Shown: one piece after another, positions 48,316-61,123 of the stretch
How positions within the stretch are numbered: position 1 is the stretch's first letter
Layout of the letters: each line of letters begins with the position of its first letter
From: Collybiopsis luxurians FD-317 M1
Taxonomy: Eukaryota; Basidiomycota; Agaricomycetes; Agaricales; Omphalotaceae
NCBI GenBank assembly: GCA_000827265.1
Contig: KN834766.1
Span: 429,061 to 493,060, forward strand
Reading direction: 5' to 3'
DNA length: 64,000 nucleotides
Made by a program: the position numbers and the translations under genes
Notes under the pieces: model-generated
What the model was told of the DNA's origin: nothing
Database searches by the model: none
The model's input: only the letters and a program-made list of their open reading frames with translations

Positions 48316-51053
48316 TGCCCACTTTGTTCAGTAGAAATATGTGAGAATATATACCTGAATTCCGGCGCTGCGGCATGCTGTTCAAGTTATATTGCAAAGG
48401 TGTAAAGTCATCGACAGATGGCGATGCAGAATTGCGCCGATCTTCAAGCCTCAAGAACGAATTTAATCTCAGAGCCGAGAAGCCCAGGAAAGTTCTGCAG
48501 TCCAATGATCCAACGTTCAGAATCAATGAAATTTCGTCCTCTGCTCGGATTCATCACACGAAACGCACGTGCTATTGATTCTCACGCGTCGCGCGTAATG
48601 CTCTGTGGATGAGAACCTTTACTTTAGCCCGCCCGTTTTTCCTTGCGACTCCATCCCAGACTCAATTGATTAAATCGTTCCAAACACTTTGCGGTACACT
48701 ATTCATGAATGAAGAGGGAGATATGAAACCAGAAACCAGATATATACGTCTGTTGATAACTTTTTCCTAGTGGCAAACAATCGTTAGGAAAGCGCGGCCG
48801 CCGATTTCACTGTTCACCGTTCATGGAATGCTGACTGCAGCTCTTGTCACACTACTTCAAATGACCCTCTTTGGACCTTTATGCGCATAGCGCATCGCAT
48901 CCAGTAGATCCAAAACTCCTACGGTGGTTGATTTACGAAGCTATAAAGGCGACAGAAACTTCAAGGTCATTTGTACCAATCATTAACGAAGGATAAACGA
49001 CGCACAGCTCTCGATATTTCATGAGTCCAAAATCTCGCATTGCCTTGGACTGCTGAACCAATCCTGAGAAGGTGTATGAAGATTCCATTGAAGGTGGGTC
49101 AGGAAGAAGAAACAATAAAAGACTTTCGTGACAGGGACACTCGGATAGCTCGTCCGGCTGCTCCGAAATATCTTGACATGTTCCTGTATGATGAGCAAAA
49201 ATCATATCGCTCTATCCCCCGATGTCGAAATTCGTACAACTTTGCCCACATCGCTGAGACTTCAACCCAACTCTAGAAGTGGATCCGGACAACATACGTC
49301 TCAGGTGTGTGGGTGGCTGGATAGGCCCTAACTCCCGATCTAACGCGCTCTAGCGGATGTATCTCATCGAGATAGTTTGTTGCAGTGCCTATTCATTTAC
49401 TGAACGTCCGCAGTAGCCACAGCGGTGCATGATTGTTAGGACCAGAAACTGCTCCTCCTTCATCTCCTAGACTCGGACTCTGCCTTGAATGTTATGCCCT
49501 CAACAGAAACCCCGCAGTTGATTGGCTGTCATTGCTACGACACTTCCATCCCGAACTTTTTTTTTATCCCGGCTATGCTCAATGGTTCTCATCATTGTTG
49601 TCGTAGTAAGTTCCGCCAAATAATCTTTACCAGCAACCGTAAATGTCCACCCTTCTCGCTTGTGCAGTAATGGTTCTTAATGGTAAACGCCAAATGTTGA
49701 ACCCCTCGACGTCACGGTATATGATTCAGAAAAACCCCACAAAACTAACCCGGATCGATGGTTACTGAGGAAGTTGGATTTACTCTGGCAGAAGAAGCGG
49801 AAGTACTTATTTCCATGGTGTTACAACAGAGTTTATCGATCTACTTATCCGCCTTGTTTCCAAGGAATTCGATCTCAGTCCGGGACAGATTTCTGACTGC
49901 GTAGTACCACAATGAAAGAAAATCAGACTACAGGGTGTTCGTAAAAGGGGTTCATGACCGAGCAAACGTTTTGCGCACTGGATTTTCATTCGGAATAATG
50001 TCTAGTTAGTTGGTTGCTTTTGTTTTGTGTTCAAACCGTTATTTGAGGAACCGGCGACGTAGTTTGAACCTCTTTCAGGGGTTGCCCAAGGTACTTAAGC
50101 TGTTCGCCTGATGCATCGCTTGATTTTGCGATATCTAGATATAGTCGCTCAGGAAGTGCTAAAAGCTTATTGTAGACTTGGGCCCACGAAATGTCGGGCT
50201 TGATTTGAAGGTTTCCGCCAATAGATAGATGTATACACGAGTACACCAAGGTTGGTTCCTGCGGGGGAGCAGAGCAAGGAGTTCGAAGACCGTGACCATC
50301 ATAGATTGCAGCTGATCTGTCGGCCCAAACGAGTGGTGGAGTTCAATGAACTACCTTATCAAATTTGAACAGTGTTCACATTCAAACCAAGTCACTATCG
50401 TACCGGAATTCAAATACCCATGACTTGATGGAATACTACAATACTTCTATTATTGCATTCAGTTCCTTGAAAATCGTTTCCTAGACAAAAATGAATGCAA
50501 GTGCCATTGAGCTACCTACCTATGATCCCCCGACTCTCATCGAAAGATTCTCATAGTATCAAGCTCGTGATTGGCATGGGGATGCCACTGGCAGGTTAGC
50601 CGACGAAGCTGGGTGCTGTTATTCGATTCAAAAGGCTTTCAGCATTTACCTTAGTCTGTCGCGGTTGTCGTTGGCTGCTGATGCTTTATGCCAATTTGTT
50701 ACCACATAATTTTCGTGATAAAATTAGATCGAGGTTGGAATTTCCTAATCTAGTAGACGCCCATACAAGCGCCTAAACGGATGTTTGCCTGAGAAATTGA
50801 TGCCGCCCAACCCTCAAACCAGCTTTACTCTCTACCATCAACTACTCGCCCTTCAGCGCTGCTGCCAGTGCGCTCATTGCTGCAATTTTTCCAGTCTTTT
50901 TTCTTCCATTCTGGCTTTGGTGACCGAATTCTAGTACAGTCGCTGGACGGTCTGTAAAGAACAGTTCGGTTCAGTTCATTTACAATCGTTTATTACACTT
51001 TCTAATATGTGTGTTGCTCTATTTTCAATATTTTGTTCGAGCTATATTCACAG
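48316..51053. other. Intergenic; one motif and weak minus frames
   Basis: ACGCGTCGCG at 48,584-48,593 lies 269 bp upstream of the YTH gene start. A minus frame at 48,206-48,526 contains LRLEDRRNSASPSVDDFTP, but it cannot be spliced in frame to the gene, so I leave it as leader sequence. Minus frames at 48,933-49,205 (FGLMKYRELCVVYPSLMIG) and 50,031-50,249 look protein-like but lack partners; they could be exons of an undefined minus gene. The first exon of the next gene must lie near 50.8-51.0 kb. Confidence 0.35.
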
Positions 51054-54000
51054 TTTGATAGGACTTCGCTTAAACCCACAGTTCCTCCAGTAAATTTGAA
51101 GGAACGAATCGCAGCTTTGCAGCAGAAAAATGCCGGTCAAACACAGCGCCCGACGTCACCGCCTTTGACAAGTCCGGCTTCTGCCTCCTCTAGTTCATCT
51201 TCCGCTGCAGGCCAGTCCTCGAATGTTGCTGCTCTACGCGAGAAAATTGCCAAATTCGAGAAAAAGGGTGGTGTCCCAGTACCTAGAGGGAGTTTTGGCT
51301 TAGGAGCTCCTCCCCCAGATTCTGGCCAGCCGAAAGCCGCGAGCAGAGAATTATATGGGAATCGTATTCCTGCGCCTGTTAAACCTCAAACTACTGGCAA
51401 TGCTGCATCTATCAGGCCACAGTATACTGGCGGTCCCCTTATACAGCAGTTTACCGGACCCGCAAATAGCAGGTCACCATCGCCGTCTTCGTTTACCCCG
51501 CCTTCTCCTCCTATAGAGCCTATCAAGCCCACCTATACCGGGCGTAGGGGAACACAATTCGCCAAAGCTATGGATATCGCGCGAAAAGCGGAAGCTGAGA
51601 ACCAGCAGGTGTACGATCCGCGTATCAGGGAGACTTCAATCTCACCGCCCCCTTCTTCGCCTCCCCCACCAATCATTGCTAATCGACGCTTCTCAGCGTT
51701 TATGGAAGACCCTCCCACTATCATTGTTTCTCCTCAATTGGATTCTACGGCCGAATCAGAGTCAACATCAACTGATCCGGTATGTCGAGATTTTCCTTTG
51801 TGTTTTTTTCGCATTTCGTAATGATTTGCATAGGTTACAGTCAGTGAACCAGACGCTTTCGATGAGATTGACCGGGCGGCGTCTGACTCAACTCCAACGG
51901 ATGTGGTTCAAGAGGGTACACCCTCGTCTCCTGTTTCTCCGAACCGATCGGAAGAGCCATTGGATGACTTAGGCTCCATGCCGTCGACAGACTCTGCCGC
52001 TGTAGCTTCTGTAGTACTCACCCCGTCTGAAGATGACACTGCGGTAGCGAAGGACGGGGAAGTAGCTTCTTCATCGAGCGACGAACCTTTAACATTGATC
52101 ACGACTGAGATACCGTCGCAGTCAGTGGAAGAACATTCAACTCCCTTCGAATCTCACGCATCATCAACATCTGCCCAGGAGTTAGCCCGGGACCCCCGAA
52201 TTCTCAGCTCAGATGCTTCCGTGAACTCTACTGCCCCAGTCAGCGATTCAGTCCCACAGGTTGTTTGTATGTCGCCTCAGGAACAGCGTGTTAACACCAG
52301 ACCTCTAAGAACAGAAGATGGAGTATCTGTCGTGGCAAGACAGGAAACCGAGAATGTTGGCGTGTTGAGCAATGATGTTTCAAGTGACAATGATATTTCC
52401 CATCTCCCATCATCCAGTATTTCAACGTCAATGTCTCCTACTCTCGCGGAAACTGCGACCCCAGCCCCAATGGCAGAGGCCTCACAAGCTACCGGCGCTG
52501 CTGAAATGGACACTACGCAGACCATTATAACGGAACTTGAAACAACGGTCCCTTCCTCCTTCCCATCTACACCGTTGACTGGCAGAGACTCTTTCCTATC
52601 CTCTGAGTCCATTGACCCACCATCCCATAGATCCAGCTTAACGGAGAGTCCCGGTCATCTTACCCTCGCTCATCGGGTATCTCCTATCACTGGTCGGGGC
52701 GTACCCATGTTCCTCCGCGGTTCTGGATCTCCAAATGCCACTTCTCCAAAATCCGTGTCGTCTACGTCCACCGGCACTACGGTCGACGTTGTTGAACCTG
52801 AAACCAAGGTTATCTCTCGTTCTCAACCCCCTCCCCCCATGCCGCTTTCTCCGCCTGGACCCAAAACTGAACTCAAGCACGAGAGACATGCAAAGACACC
52901 GAAAACCGGCGTTCCTTCAGCCTGGTCCGACACGATAAGTCCCGAAGGCGTGGAGTTCGGCACGGTCATTATTGATAACAAAAGGGACAGGCCTGTCCCG
53001 ATGATGGTCCACCCCAGAAGCCTCTCTTCTTCCAGTGTCGAGCCGGAGCCAGACTTCAACCCTCCTTTCGAACAATCTAAAGGGGGAAGCAGCACCTTCA
53101 GCGCTGTTGTCCATAACAAAACTCGAGAAAAACCTGCATCGTATTCAGCTACGCTCCCACGAGCTGCGGTGAAAGTCAGCACCAACCCTGTCTACACGAC
53201 GCCTCAGAAGAGTCGACCTCCGGTACTGGAGGAGCCACTGTTTAGTCCTGGATTGGGAGACCTCGCGTTGTTGGTTGAGCAGAGTGCGATGTTGGAGCAG
53301 AGGTTGGTGGATGGGTTTTTGCCTGATGAAGAGGCGGAAGGTGGGCATCGTAAGGCGATGACGGACGGGGCTACGTCTGCTCCTGCCCGAGCGGAGGGAG
53401 CGCAAGAACGAGAGCGGAAAGCGAAACTTTTGCAGGAGGAGCGTGATGGAAAGTATGGAGAGCTGAAGAAAAGCCGTTCGAGCAAGAGTTTGAAGGGTAG
53501 GACAAGTGAGGACTCGGGAACGGGATCTAGGAGGAAGCCTTCTTTTTCGTTGAGGAACCCTCTCCCTATGATTCGAAGCAGGTCGACGAATCGGAAAGAT
53601 AAAGAGGAAGAGGTTGCGAGTTTGGGATTGGGTCGTCGGTCAACTGAAAGACTCAGGGACAAGGTCGTAGACGGGAACCGCTCAAAATCAATGTACCTTA
53701 CTTCTTCTTCCCAACCGTCACTATCCACCATACCCCCTGTACCTGCTGTACCTGCATCGGCGGTAGCCGCTGCTCTCACCGCAGAAGACATACCCCCTAC
53801 CCCTCCGCCAAAATCTCCTGGGGCCAAATACCTATCCAGTTTTAGGAGATTCGCGAGTACGGGCTCGGGTGCAGTATCGCGCTCGCAGTATCCGAGTGGA
53901 AATGCTGCGCAGCAACGTCACAGCGTCTCGGTGTCGTCGGAGATCTCATCAGAGGATTCTATTGCAGTGGTTACGCCTCCGGATAGTAGCCTCGGTTTCG

Positions 54001-54740
54001 GCGTCGCTGGTGTTGGCCTGGGAGCTCCACCTCGACCGCGAACGAGCTCTGGTAATCGGTCGGCAAAGTCTTCTAACGAGCCGTGGCCTTCGTCGTCTTC
54101 CTCGGTAGAGTCTTCACCTAAGAAGCAGGGAAGTATCAGCCGCGCAACGTCGTTTGCGGAAAGGATGTTTAGGGGCAGGAAAAAGTCGAATGGGAGTATG
54201 ATCAGTACGGTTGAATTCTCCGGTGAGTTTTTCTCAAACTTCTATCTGATAAATGAACTCAAGGGCTGATTTTCCTGCATAGAACCTCTTCCTATTCCTG
54301 AAATACCCAGCATCCTTCCTCCTTCCCCGTCGTTGCATGAGCTCATCATGCCCGAGACGAGCTTCGATTCCCTGCAGCCGCCGAGTACACCTCCGAACCA
54401 TCCTGTGAATCGAGCTTCTTGGCTATCTACAACTACCAACGGTTCGTCACTGTTATTCGACAAGGACATGTTCGATGCGTTCCCGTCTGTACCGCAAACC
54501 GTTCCCTCTCCGATGACCCGAGCCACGATCGCGGCGAGTAATAGTAGAGAGTCGCTGACCCAAGCTATAAATGGCGTTGCCTTCCCCGCACATTCCTCTG
54601 ATTTAATATATGGAAAACCCATGCTTGGCAGAGCCCCGAGTACCAAGTCGACGTCGACTCTAGGCCCACACAATATCACCGGCAACAGCAACAACAACGA
54701 TGAGCATATTCGGAATCAAGATTTAGGTGATCTATCATAG
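51054..54740 (+). CDS. Large Ser/Pro-rich protein, unknown (5' end unresolved)
   Basis: Three coding exons are clear: 51054-51779, 51834 to about 54222, and about 54283-54740, roughly 1190 residues. The 5' acceptor (TATATTCACAG) shows that a further exon with the ATG lies upstream; I could not place it. Conserved-looking points are the opening KPTVPPVNLKERIAALQQK, the repeat-like LREKIAKFEKKGGVPVPRGSFG, ARKAEAENQQVYDPR, and LGDLALLVEQSAMLEQRLVDG near 53.26 kb. Most of the rest is Ser/Thr/Pro/Glu-rich and probably disordered, with basic patches (KKSRSSKSLKGR, RKKSNGS) and proline clusters (PPTPPPKSPG) that could bind SH3 or WW domains. This suggests a scaffold in signalling or polarity, but that is inference. 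Confidence 0.75.
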
Positions 54741-55314
54741 TATTCGAAGTTTTTACCAGGTACCGTATCATTGCTTTCCAAGTCTATTTACATACATCTA
54801 CAACTCCTCTGAACACATGGGATGCACAGTCCATCCACGTCCTCATCACTACCATAGCATTGCTTTCTAGGATCTACTTTGCTGTTACTGACTTTGCGTC
54901 GAGTGCAACTTTTTTTACTCTTCCCGTATCTTACGTTGAATTGCTTTCATTTTTTTTTCCTGTCACTCGCTCATCGTTTTTGCTCGCGGCTGCTTCTTTT
55001 TTTGGTCGTGCATCTGATACATATTGGAATACATATATGATATAATTTTTCATGCATCTAATACCTGATTAACGGCGCAAACTTGAGCTGCGATTCTGAA
55101 GAGGCGACATGGCGCTGTGCCCGCAGTTCTCCGCAGTACTGCACATTTTCCCTTCGATCGACATAACTTAAGAACCTGGTGTTGAACACGTTTAACGCTA
55201 GAAAAACTCTATGGCCGTCACATCAAAGCTTAACTGCTTTCAAACCTTACTTTCTATAATGATGGCGTGTGGTCTCTTCATTCCACAGCTTCCAGCGTCA
55301 GAAAGAGTCATCGT
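54741..55314. other. Intergenic
   Basis: 3' side of the Ser/Pro-rich gene and promoter side of the RNase III-like array. A short plus frame at 54,860-55,045 is T-rich and unsupported. Confidence 0.5.
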
Positions 55315-55320
55315 TATAAA
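55315..55320 (+). promoter_or_regulatory. TATA box of array gene 1
   Basis: TATAAA within gttataaagga, 102 bp before the ATG at 55,423. The same TTATAAAGGA context precedes genes 2 and 3 at a similar distance. Confidence 0.6.
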
Positions 55321-55422
55321 GGACCATCATCAATAATTCTACACCTGCATACCTACACACCTTCACGTGTTGGCTGCTCTTTCTCCCCCTCAGAGATTTC
55401 GTTCTAACTCACAGTAGACATA

Positions 55423-56628
55423 ATGATCCTCAAGGACGGACTGGCACCCTCTCTGCCAACGATTGGAGGGCGTAACGTAGACGTTAAAGATCTGGCCCTC
55501 GCTCTCTACACACATCGCCCGTCGTCAACATATCGCAGAGACCGCCTTGCGGAACTTGGCAAAATGGTGTGTGTCGGAACCTGAACATCTTGTCGCGTTT
55601 CAAAAATTCAAGTCTATAACCTACATGTTCTCATTCGAATTGTATTTGTGCACAGGCTCTTGGTCTGGTTGTCACAGACCACCTGTTTATATCACAAACT
55701 AGCTTTGACGGTGAACAGATCGAGGTAAACCAAATCCTTTTGAACTGTTGATTGATCTCCCGCTGTTGATGCCGTCTCAAACACAGAGCAAACGGGATTC
55801 TGTAGTGGCCGACGAGACAATCTTGCAATGGCTCGATCTCTACCCGGATGAAAAACAGCGTTTCCTCGAGCGGGACGGTGTCAGTGCCTCTTCCAGTGAT
55901 ATCCCCAAGGTAAGTCTTATACGGGGTTGCAGTTCCTGCCTTTTGCTCACATGAGACTTTAGGAACTGTGCGCGTTCTTCCTCTCATATATGGGAGCAGT
56001 CTATCTCAGTCAAGGCCGGTCAATTCGTCCAGTTCTTGAGGATTGGGTTTTAGAGTTGGTGAATTTGGAGAGAGATGAACCCTCCGATGAGCCTTCTACT
56101 GAATCTTCATCTGTGGATCCCCCGCCTCCCAGCTATGCTTCAGCTCCTCCTCTTGCTACACCTCCTTCATCTCCCGTTCAACGAAGGGAACCTTTTTCTT
56201 CATCGACCTCAATCAACCACACCTCACCAGGTCTGCACTCTCCCGATGGTCCATCTCCCAGGAGTGAGCCGGTGCCGAAGTTTACTCTGGAATTGGCGAA
56301 TCAATTACAAGGTCAAAATCGAGCTTATCTCACTTATCAAGACGTACGAGAAGGTGGGAGTGCGCATCAGCCCGAGTGGCTTGCACAGTGCCTAGGTAGG
56401 CGTGTTTCAACCTATTATTCTCATAATTATGCTAACAATCTTATCCAGTCAATGGAATTGAAAAGGGTCGCGGTACAGGCAAAAGTAAGAAGAATGCTAG
56501 AGAGCGAGCGGCACGCGAGGCGTAAGTCGATTGATATTTCTACCACCACCACTAGCATCACGCTGACAATCTTTACTCGTTACAGGAGTATACAATTAGG
56601 ATGGATCAAGGAAAGCGATTGGAGTTGA
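55423..56628 (+). CDS. RNase III-like (inactive) plus dsRBD protein 1
   Basis: Six exons (55423-55566, 55656-55724, 55787-55909, 55963-56395, 56449-56521, 56586-56628) give 294 residues. The first part follows the RNase III fold: DLALALYTHRPSS, RDRLAELGKMALGLVVTDHLF, SVVADETILQWLDLYP and FFLSYMGAVYLSQGR, matching the usual ALTHRS, NERLEFLGDAVL and DxxEALIGAIYLD. All four catalytic acids differ (E to D, E to A, D to K, and D/E to A/L), so it should not cut RNA. A Ser/Pro linker follows. The C-terminus is a dsRNA-binding domain: ELANQLQGQNRAYLTY, HQPEWLAQCLVNGIEKGRG and the basic GKSKKNARERAAREA. It is the most diverged member and keeps the clearest ALTHRS-like motif. Likely role: dsRNA binding without cleavage. 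Confidence 0.8.
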
Positions 56629-57210
56629 CGCAGAAGCTGGTGTGCAGGATCTACTTAGAATATGTATCTATATGAGTATGATCTTTGAGCGCTGTTTGAG
56701 TATCCAAATCTGCAGACCGTGGAGCTTCAGTCGAGGTTTACGTCCAATTATATGGGTAAAAGCATCTTATGAGGTAAGTAAGTGTAACTTAGAATAACTC
56801 GGCACATAAGGATCCACGACGTGCCCTGGCTTTCCGGTACTTGTTTGCAGAACCGACCTGAGCAACTGTAGTACGCGGTCAACACCGTCGTCGCGTAGGT
56901 CACGGTGATGAATATTTTTAGCCTTGTTCATGAACTTCTTTATTCGCAGTTCTGGGCGAACACGCCTCTGTGGCGTGTCATCTTCTATTGACCCACAATC
57001 GAAGGTTTAGGGCAATCTTACCTCCGCTTTGAATTCCATCGATAAAGAAGCACGCTACTTTGAAATTTTCAGCGTCAGGACCCACAGCTTATAAAGGATC
57101 GGACCAGCAGATTATAAAAGCTTCATATCCTGAGCGAGTAATTATCTGGTTCCCTTACACGTGCAAGTGGTCCTCCAGAAAATACAGTCCACCCTCGCTT
57201 CGAAGTAGCC
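56629..57210. other. Spacer of the array with promoter of gene 2
   Basis: The stretch from about 56,785 is repeated before gene 3 (from about 58,730): both carry 'aataactcgg(c/t)', 'ttcgcagttct' and 'ggaccca'. This shows that the duplication unit includes the upstream region. Confidence 0.7.
57090..57095 (+). promoter_or_regulatory. TATA box of array gene 2
   Basis: TATAAA in cacagcttataaaggat, 121 bp before the ATG at 57,211. Confidence 0.6.
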
Positions 57211-58558
57211 ATGATTACCACGAATGTGCCAGCTAGCAACTCTTCTGCGCCAGCTTTACCAACAATCGTCGGAGGAAAAGCATATGCTCAAGACTTAATT
57301 CCAGCTTTGTATGCGCTTCAATGTTCAGGACTTATTGAGCTAGGGAAAATGGTAAGTGTGGTCGAATCGATGTAATGCTTATCCTCCCACACGTATTGTT
57401 GATGCAGGCTCTCCAACTTGTCACAACGGACTTCATATTCGCTTCGCAGCCACTTTTGAGTGAGGAGGGTATCGAGGTACGTACTTATCGTATTCAAGAA
57501 TTACTCTTTCGTTTTATCATCTCCATCAGGCCAAGCGGACTTCTATTTTGGAGGACGATACGATCCTAATGTGGCTCGATTTGTATCCTCAAGAAAAAGA
57601 AAGATTCCTCCGACAGCAACGCCTTGATCCCCGAAGCGACAATCGCAAGGTAAATTTCCTGCTGCTGGGATTACTGCCCGCCTAATAACTTCAATATCTC
57701 GGGACGGTAGGCTTTAGTTTCATTTTTTCTCTCCTACATCGGTGCAGTTTATACCAACAACGGCCGAGCAACCCATCCTGTTCTCCAAAACTGGGTTGTC
57801 AAGCTCATAACCTTGCCACGAGTTGAATCAGTGTTCGACCCCACAGCCAAGTCCCTTTCTAATGTTTCGTTGTCGGAGCAGTGTGCACCGCCTGATTATG
57901 CCTCTGGTTCATCGAACACTTCGAGGCTTCCTACCCCTCCTTCCTCTCCAGTTCAGCCGCCACGTCTACATGTCCAGCCTACCCATTCAGATTCATCCAT
58001 TTATTCTTCTGGATCAACTTCGTCTAATACTTCATTGTCATCACCAAATATTTGTTCGCCATATCCACAGCCTTCTCATGGCTCAACGACACTAGCTCAT
58101 CCGTCCACTTCAGTCAATCCTTCATCGTTGACCATCTGTTCACCCCTGCCACCTCCTAATGTCCCTGCTCAATCTTCTAGATTGTCATTGTCCAATACCC
58201 CCACTTCCAATGTCCCTCCTTCATCAAAGATCACTGTGCAGATGGTAAATGAAGCAGCAGCACGAAATAGGTATCATATATCATATCCAGAAGAGCAGGT
58301 CGGACCTGATCACATGCCTGACTGGATAGTACGCTGCCTAAGTACGTTTACATTGCTTCAGCCTATACTGATGGATGCTCTCATAACCTTACCACAGTTG
58401 ATGGTAATGAAAGAGGAAGGGGTATAGGCAAAACCAAAAAGGATGCCAGACAGCAGGCAGGTTGTGAAGCGTAAGTTTGGGTCTCTATAATTGACAGCTA
58501 GTGAATTCATGTGTGCATCTGTTTCATTTCTAGCTACATATGGATGAACAGACAATAG
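57211..58558 (+). CDS. RNase III-like (inactive) plus dsRBD protein 2
   Basis: Exons 57211-57351, 57408-57476, 57530-57649, 57711-58341, 58398-58470 and 58534-58558 give 352 residues. The exon plan matches gene 1. The RNase III-like half reads PALYALQCSGLIELGKM, LQLVTTDFIFASQPLLSEEG, ILEDDTILMWLDLYPQEKER and FFLSYIGAVYTNNGRA. As in gene 1, none of the acids of the two signature motifs is kept. The Ser/Thr/Pro linker is about 110 residues. The dsRBD reads MVNEAAARNRYHISYPEE, DHMPDWIVRCLIDGNERGRG and GKTKKDARQQAGCEA. The basic KKDA loop needed for RNA phosphate contacts is intact, so RNA binding is likely even though cleavage is not. Confidence 0.82.
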
Positions 58559-59170
58559 GATTACCGACTTATGGTCCTGTGTGTCACGGTCGACTATCGT
58601 ATTTCGAATATTAACATTTTACCCATTGTCAGTATTACCATCTATATAACTGGCTGGCCAAAATATAAACTTGAAATGGAGTGTCAATGACGAGCTACGG
58701 CCTGGTACAGCTGATAATCGCGTTGTAACTTAAAATAACTCGGCTCATAAGGATCAACGACGAGCCCTCGGCTTCCAGAACTTTGTTTGCAGACCCAAAT
58801 TGAGCAACCATGTAGTACGCGGTCGATATCGTCGTTGCATAGGAGACGAATATTTTTAGCCTTTCTCTTGAACTTCCGTATTCGCAGTTCTTACCGAACA
58901 TGCCTCTGTTGCGTGTCATCCTCTATAGACAGGGTTGACCCACAATCGGAGGTTTAAGACATTCCTACTACCGCTTTGAATTCCATCGTTCAAGAAGCAT
59001 GCTACTTTGACAGGAATTTTCAGTGCTAGGACCCACAGCTTATAAAGGACGGACCCACAGCTTACAAAAGCTTCGTATTTTAAGCGGGCAATCATCTGGT
59101 TTCCCCTCACGGTTCTACACGTGTTGGTTCCCCAGAAAATACAGTCCTAAGTCGGACCTCGCTTTGCCCC
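58559..59170. other. Spacer of the array with promoter of gene 3
   Basis: Repeats the spacer before gene 2. TATAAA at 59,041-59,046 lies 125 bp before the ATG at 59,171. Confidence 0.7.
59041..59046 (+). promoter_or_regulatory. TATA box of array gene 3
   Basis: TATAAA in cccacagcttataaaggac, the same context as for gene 2. In gene 4 the matching place reads cacagcttacaaaa, so that box is mutated. Confidence 0.6.
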
Positions 59171-60523
59171 ATGATTACCACCAATGTGCCAGCTAGCAAT
59201 TCTTCTGCGCCTGCGTTACCAACAATCGTCGGAAGAGAAGCGTATGCTCCCGAACTGATGCCAGCTTTTTATACGCTTCAATGTTCCGGACTTATTGAGC
59301 TGGGCAAACTGGTAAGTGTGGTTGAATCGATGTAATGATTGTTCTCCCATGTGTATTGTTGATGCAGGCTCTCCAACTTGTCACAACGGACTTCATATTC
59401 GCTTCGGAGCCACTTCTGAGTGAGGACGGTATCGAGGTGCGTACTTATCGTATTCGAGAGTCACTCTTTCATTTTATTATCTCCATTAGGCCAGGCGAGC
59501 TTCGATTTTGGAGGACGATACGATCCTAATGTGGCTCGATTTGTATCCTGAAGAAAAACAAAGATTCCTCCGACAGCAACGTCTTGATCCCCGAAGCGAC
59601 AATCGTAAGGTAAATTTCCTGCTGCTGGGATTACTGCCCGCCTAATAACTTCAATACCTGCGGACGTTAGGCTTTAGTTGCATTTTTTCTCTCCTACATC
59701 GGGGCAGTTTATATCAGCAATGGCCGAGCAACCAATCCCGTTCTCCAAAACTGGGTTATCAAGCTCATAACCTTGCCACGAGTTGAATCGGTATTTGACC
59801 CCACAGTCAAGTCCCTTTCCAATATTTCATTGGCGGGGCAGTGTTCACCTCCCGATTATACATCTAGTCCTTCAACCGCTTCGAGGTTTCCCCCTCCTTC
59901 CTCGCCAACTCAACCCTTGCGTATACATGTTCAGCCTGCCTGTTCAGACTCGAATATATCCACTCATTCTTCTCGATTAACTTTGTCTAACACTTCACTG
60001 CCACAAAACATTCGTTCGTCATATCCACTGCCTTATCATGGCTCGGCTACACTAGCTCATCCCTCAGCTTCAGTCAGTCCTTTGTCATCGACTATCCGGT
60101 CACTGCCGCCACCTTCGACTATCCCTGCTCATCCTTCTAGATCGTTATTGTCCAATGTCCCCTCCTCCACTGCCCCTCCTTTATCAAAGATTACTCTGTC
60201 GATGGTAAACGAAGCCGCAACACGACATGGGTATCCAATATCATATTGGGAAGATCCGCCGGTCGGACCTGGTCATCAGCCTGATTGGGTAGTACGGTGC
60301 ATGAGTACGTCTATGTTTCTTCCGCCCATACACGAATGCCGTTCTTACAATCTTACCGCAAGTTGATGGTCATGAAAGAGGAAGGGGTGTAGGCAAGACC
60401 AAGAAAGATGCCAAAATGCAGGCAGGTCGCGAAGCGTAAGTTTGGATCTCTTTGATTGACAAGTGATAGTAAATTCATGGATACATTCGTTTCGTTTCTA
60501 GCTACTTATGGATGAACGGATGA
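59171..60523 (+). CDS. RNase III-like (inactive) plus dsRBD protein 3
   Basis: Exons 59171-59311, 59368-59436, 59490-59609, 59671-60304, 60363-60435 and 60502-60523 give about 352 residues. It is very close to genes 2 and 4. RNase III-like parts are PAFYTLQCSGLIELGKL, DFIFASEPLLSEDG, SILEDDTILMWLDLYPEEKQ and FFLSYIGAVYISNGRAT. The dsRBD reads MVNEAATRHGYPISYWEDPP, HQPDWVVRCMIDGHERGRG and GKTKKDAKMQAGREA, ending YLWMNG. The linker is Ser/Pro-rich and the frame is fully open. From the middle of exon 4 to the last exon it is nearly identical to gene 4, introns included. Confidence 0.82.
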
Positions 60524-61123
60524 TAGGATTACCGACTAATGATCCTGTGTGTCACAGTCGGCTATCGTATTTTGAATATTAATATTTTACCCATTGTCAG
60601 TATTACCATCTATGTAACTGTAGCTGACCAAAATATAAACTTGAAATGGAAGATAGGATAGGACAGGATGTATATTATACTGGCCAAGGTCCGATTCCCG
60701 AACGACCAGTTTACCATAATGTACATACTACTGCAGAGTACATGGTCTTCCCCATTTCAATAATGCATGCGTTTCTTGAATGATTCATGGTATATAAAGA
60801 AGCTCCGATGCATGAAATATCTCTAATTGTTCTCTTGAGCTTCCGTATTCGCAGTTCTTACCGAACATGCCTCTGTGGCGTGTCATCCTCTATAGACAGG
60901 GTTGACCCACAATCAAAGGTTTAAGACATCTTACAACAGCTTTGAATTCCATAGTTCAAAGAAGAATGCTACTTTGACAGGAAATTTTCAGTGCCAGGAC
61001 CCACAGCTTACAAAATCTTCGTATTTTGAGCGAACAATCATTTGGTTTCCCCTTACGGTTCTACACGTGCTGGCCCTCCAGAAGATACAGTTCTAAGTCG
61101 AACCTCGCTTTATCCCGATTCCC
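60524..61123. other. Spacer of the array with promoter of gene 4
   Basis: Partly repeated from the other spacers (from about 60,840), with about 200 bp of unrelated sequence at 60,650-60,835. The TATA-like tatataaag at about 60,790 is distant from the gene; the box kept in genes 1-3 is mutated here. Confidence 0.65.

Noticed and set aside
53204..53827. Minus frame of 207 codons inside the Ser/Pro-rich gene
   Set aside because: Shadow of Ser/Arg-rich coding sequence; no splice or start support.
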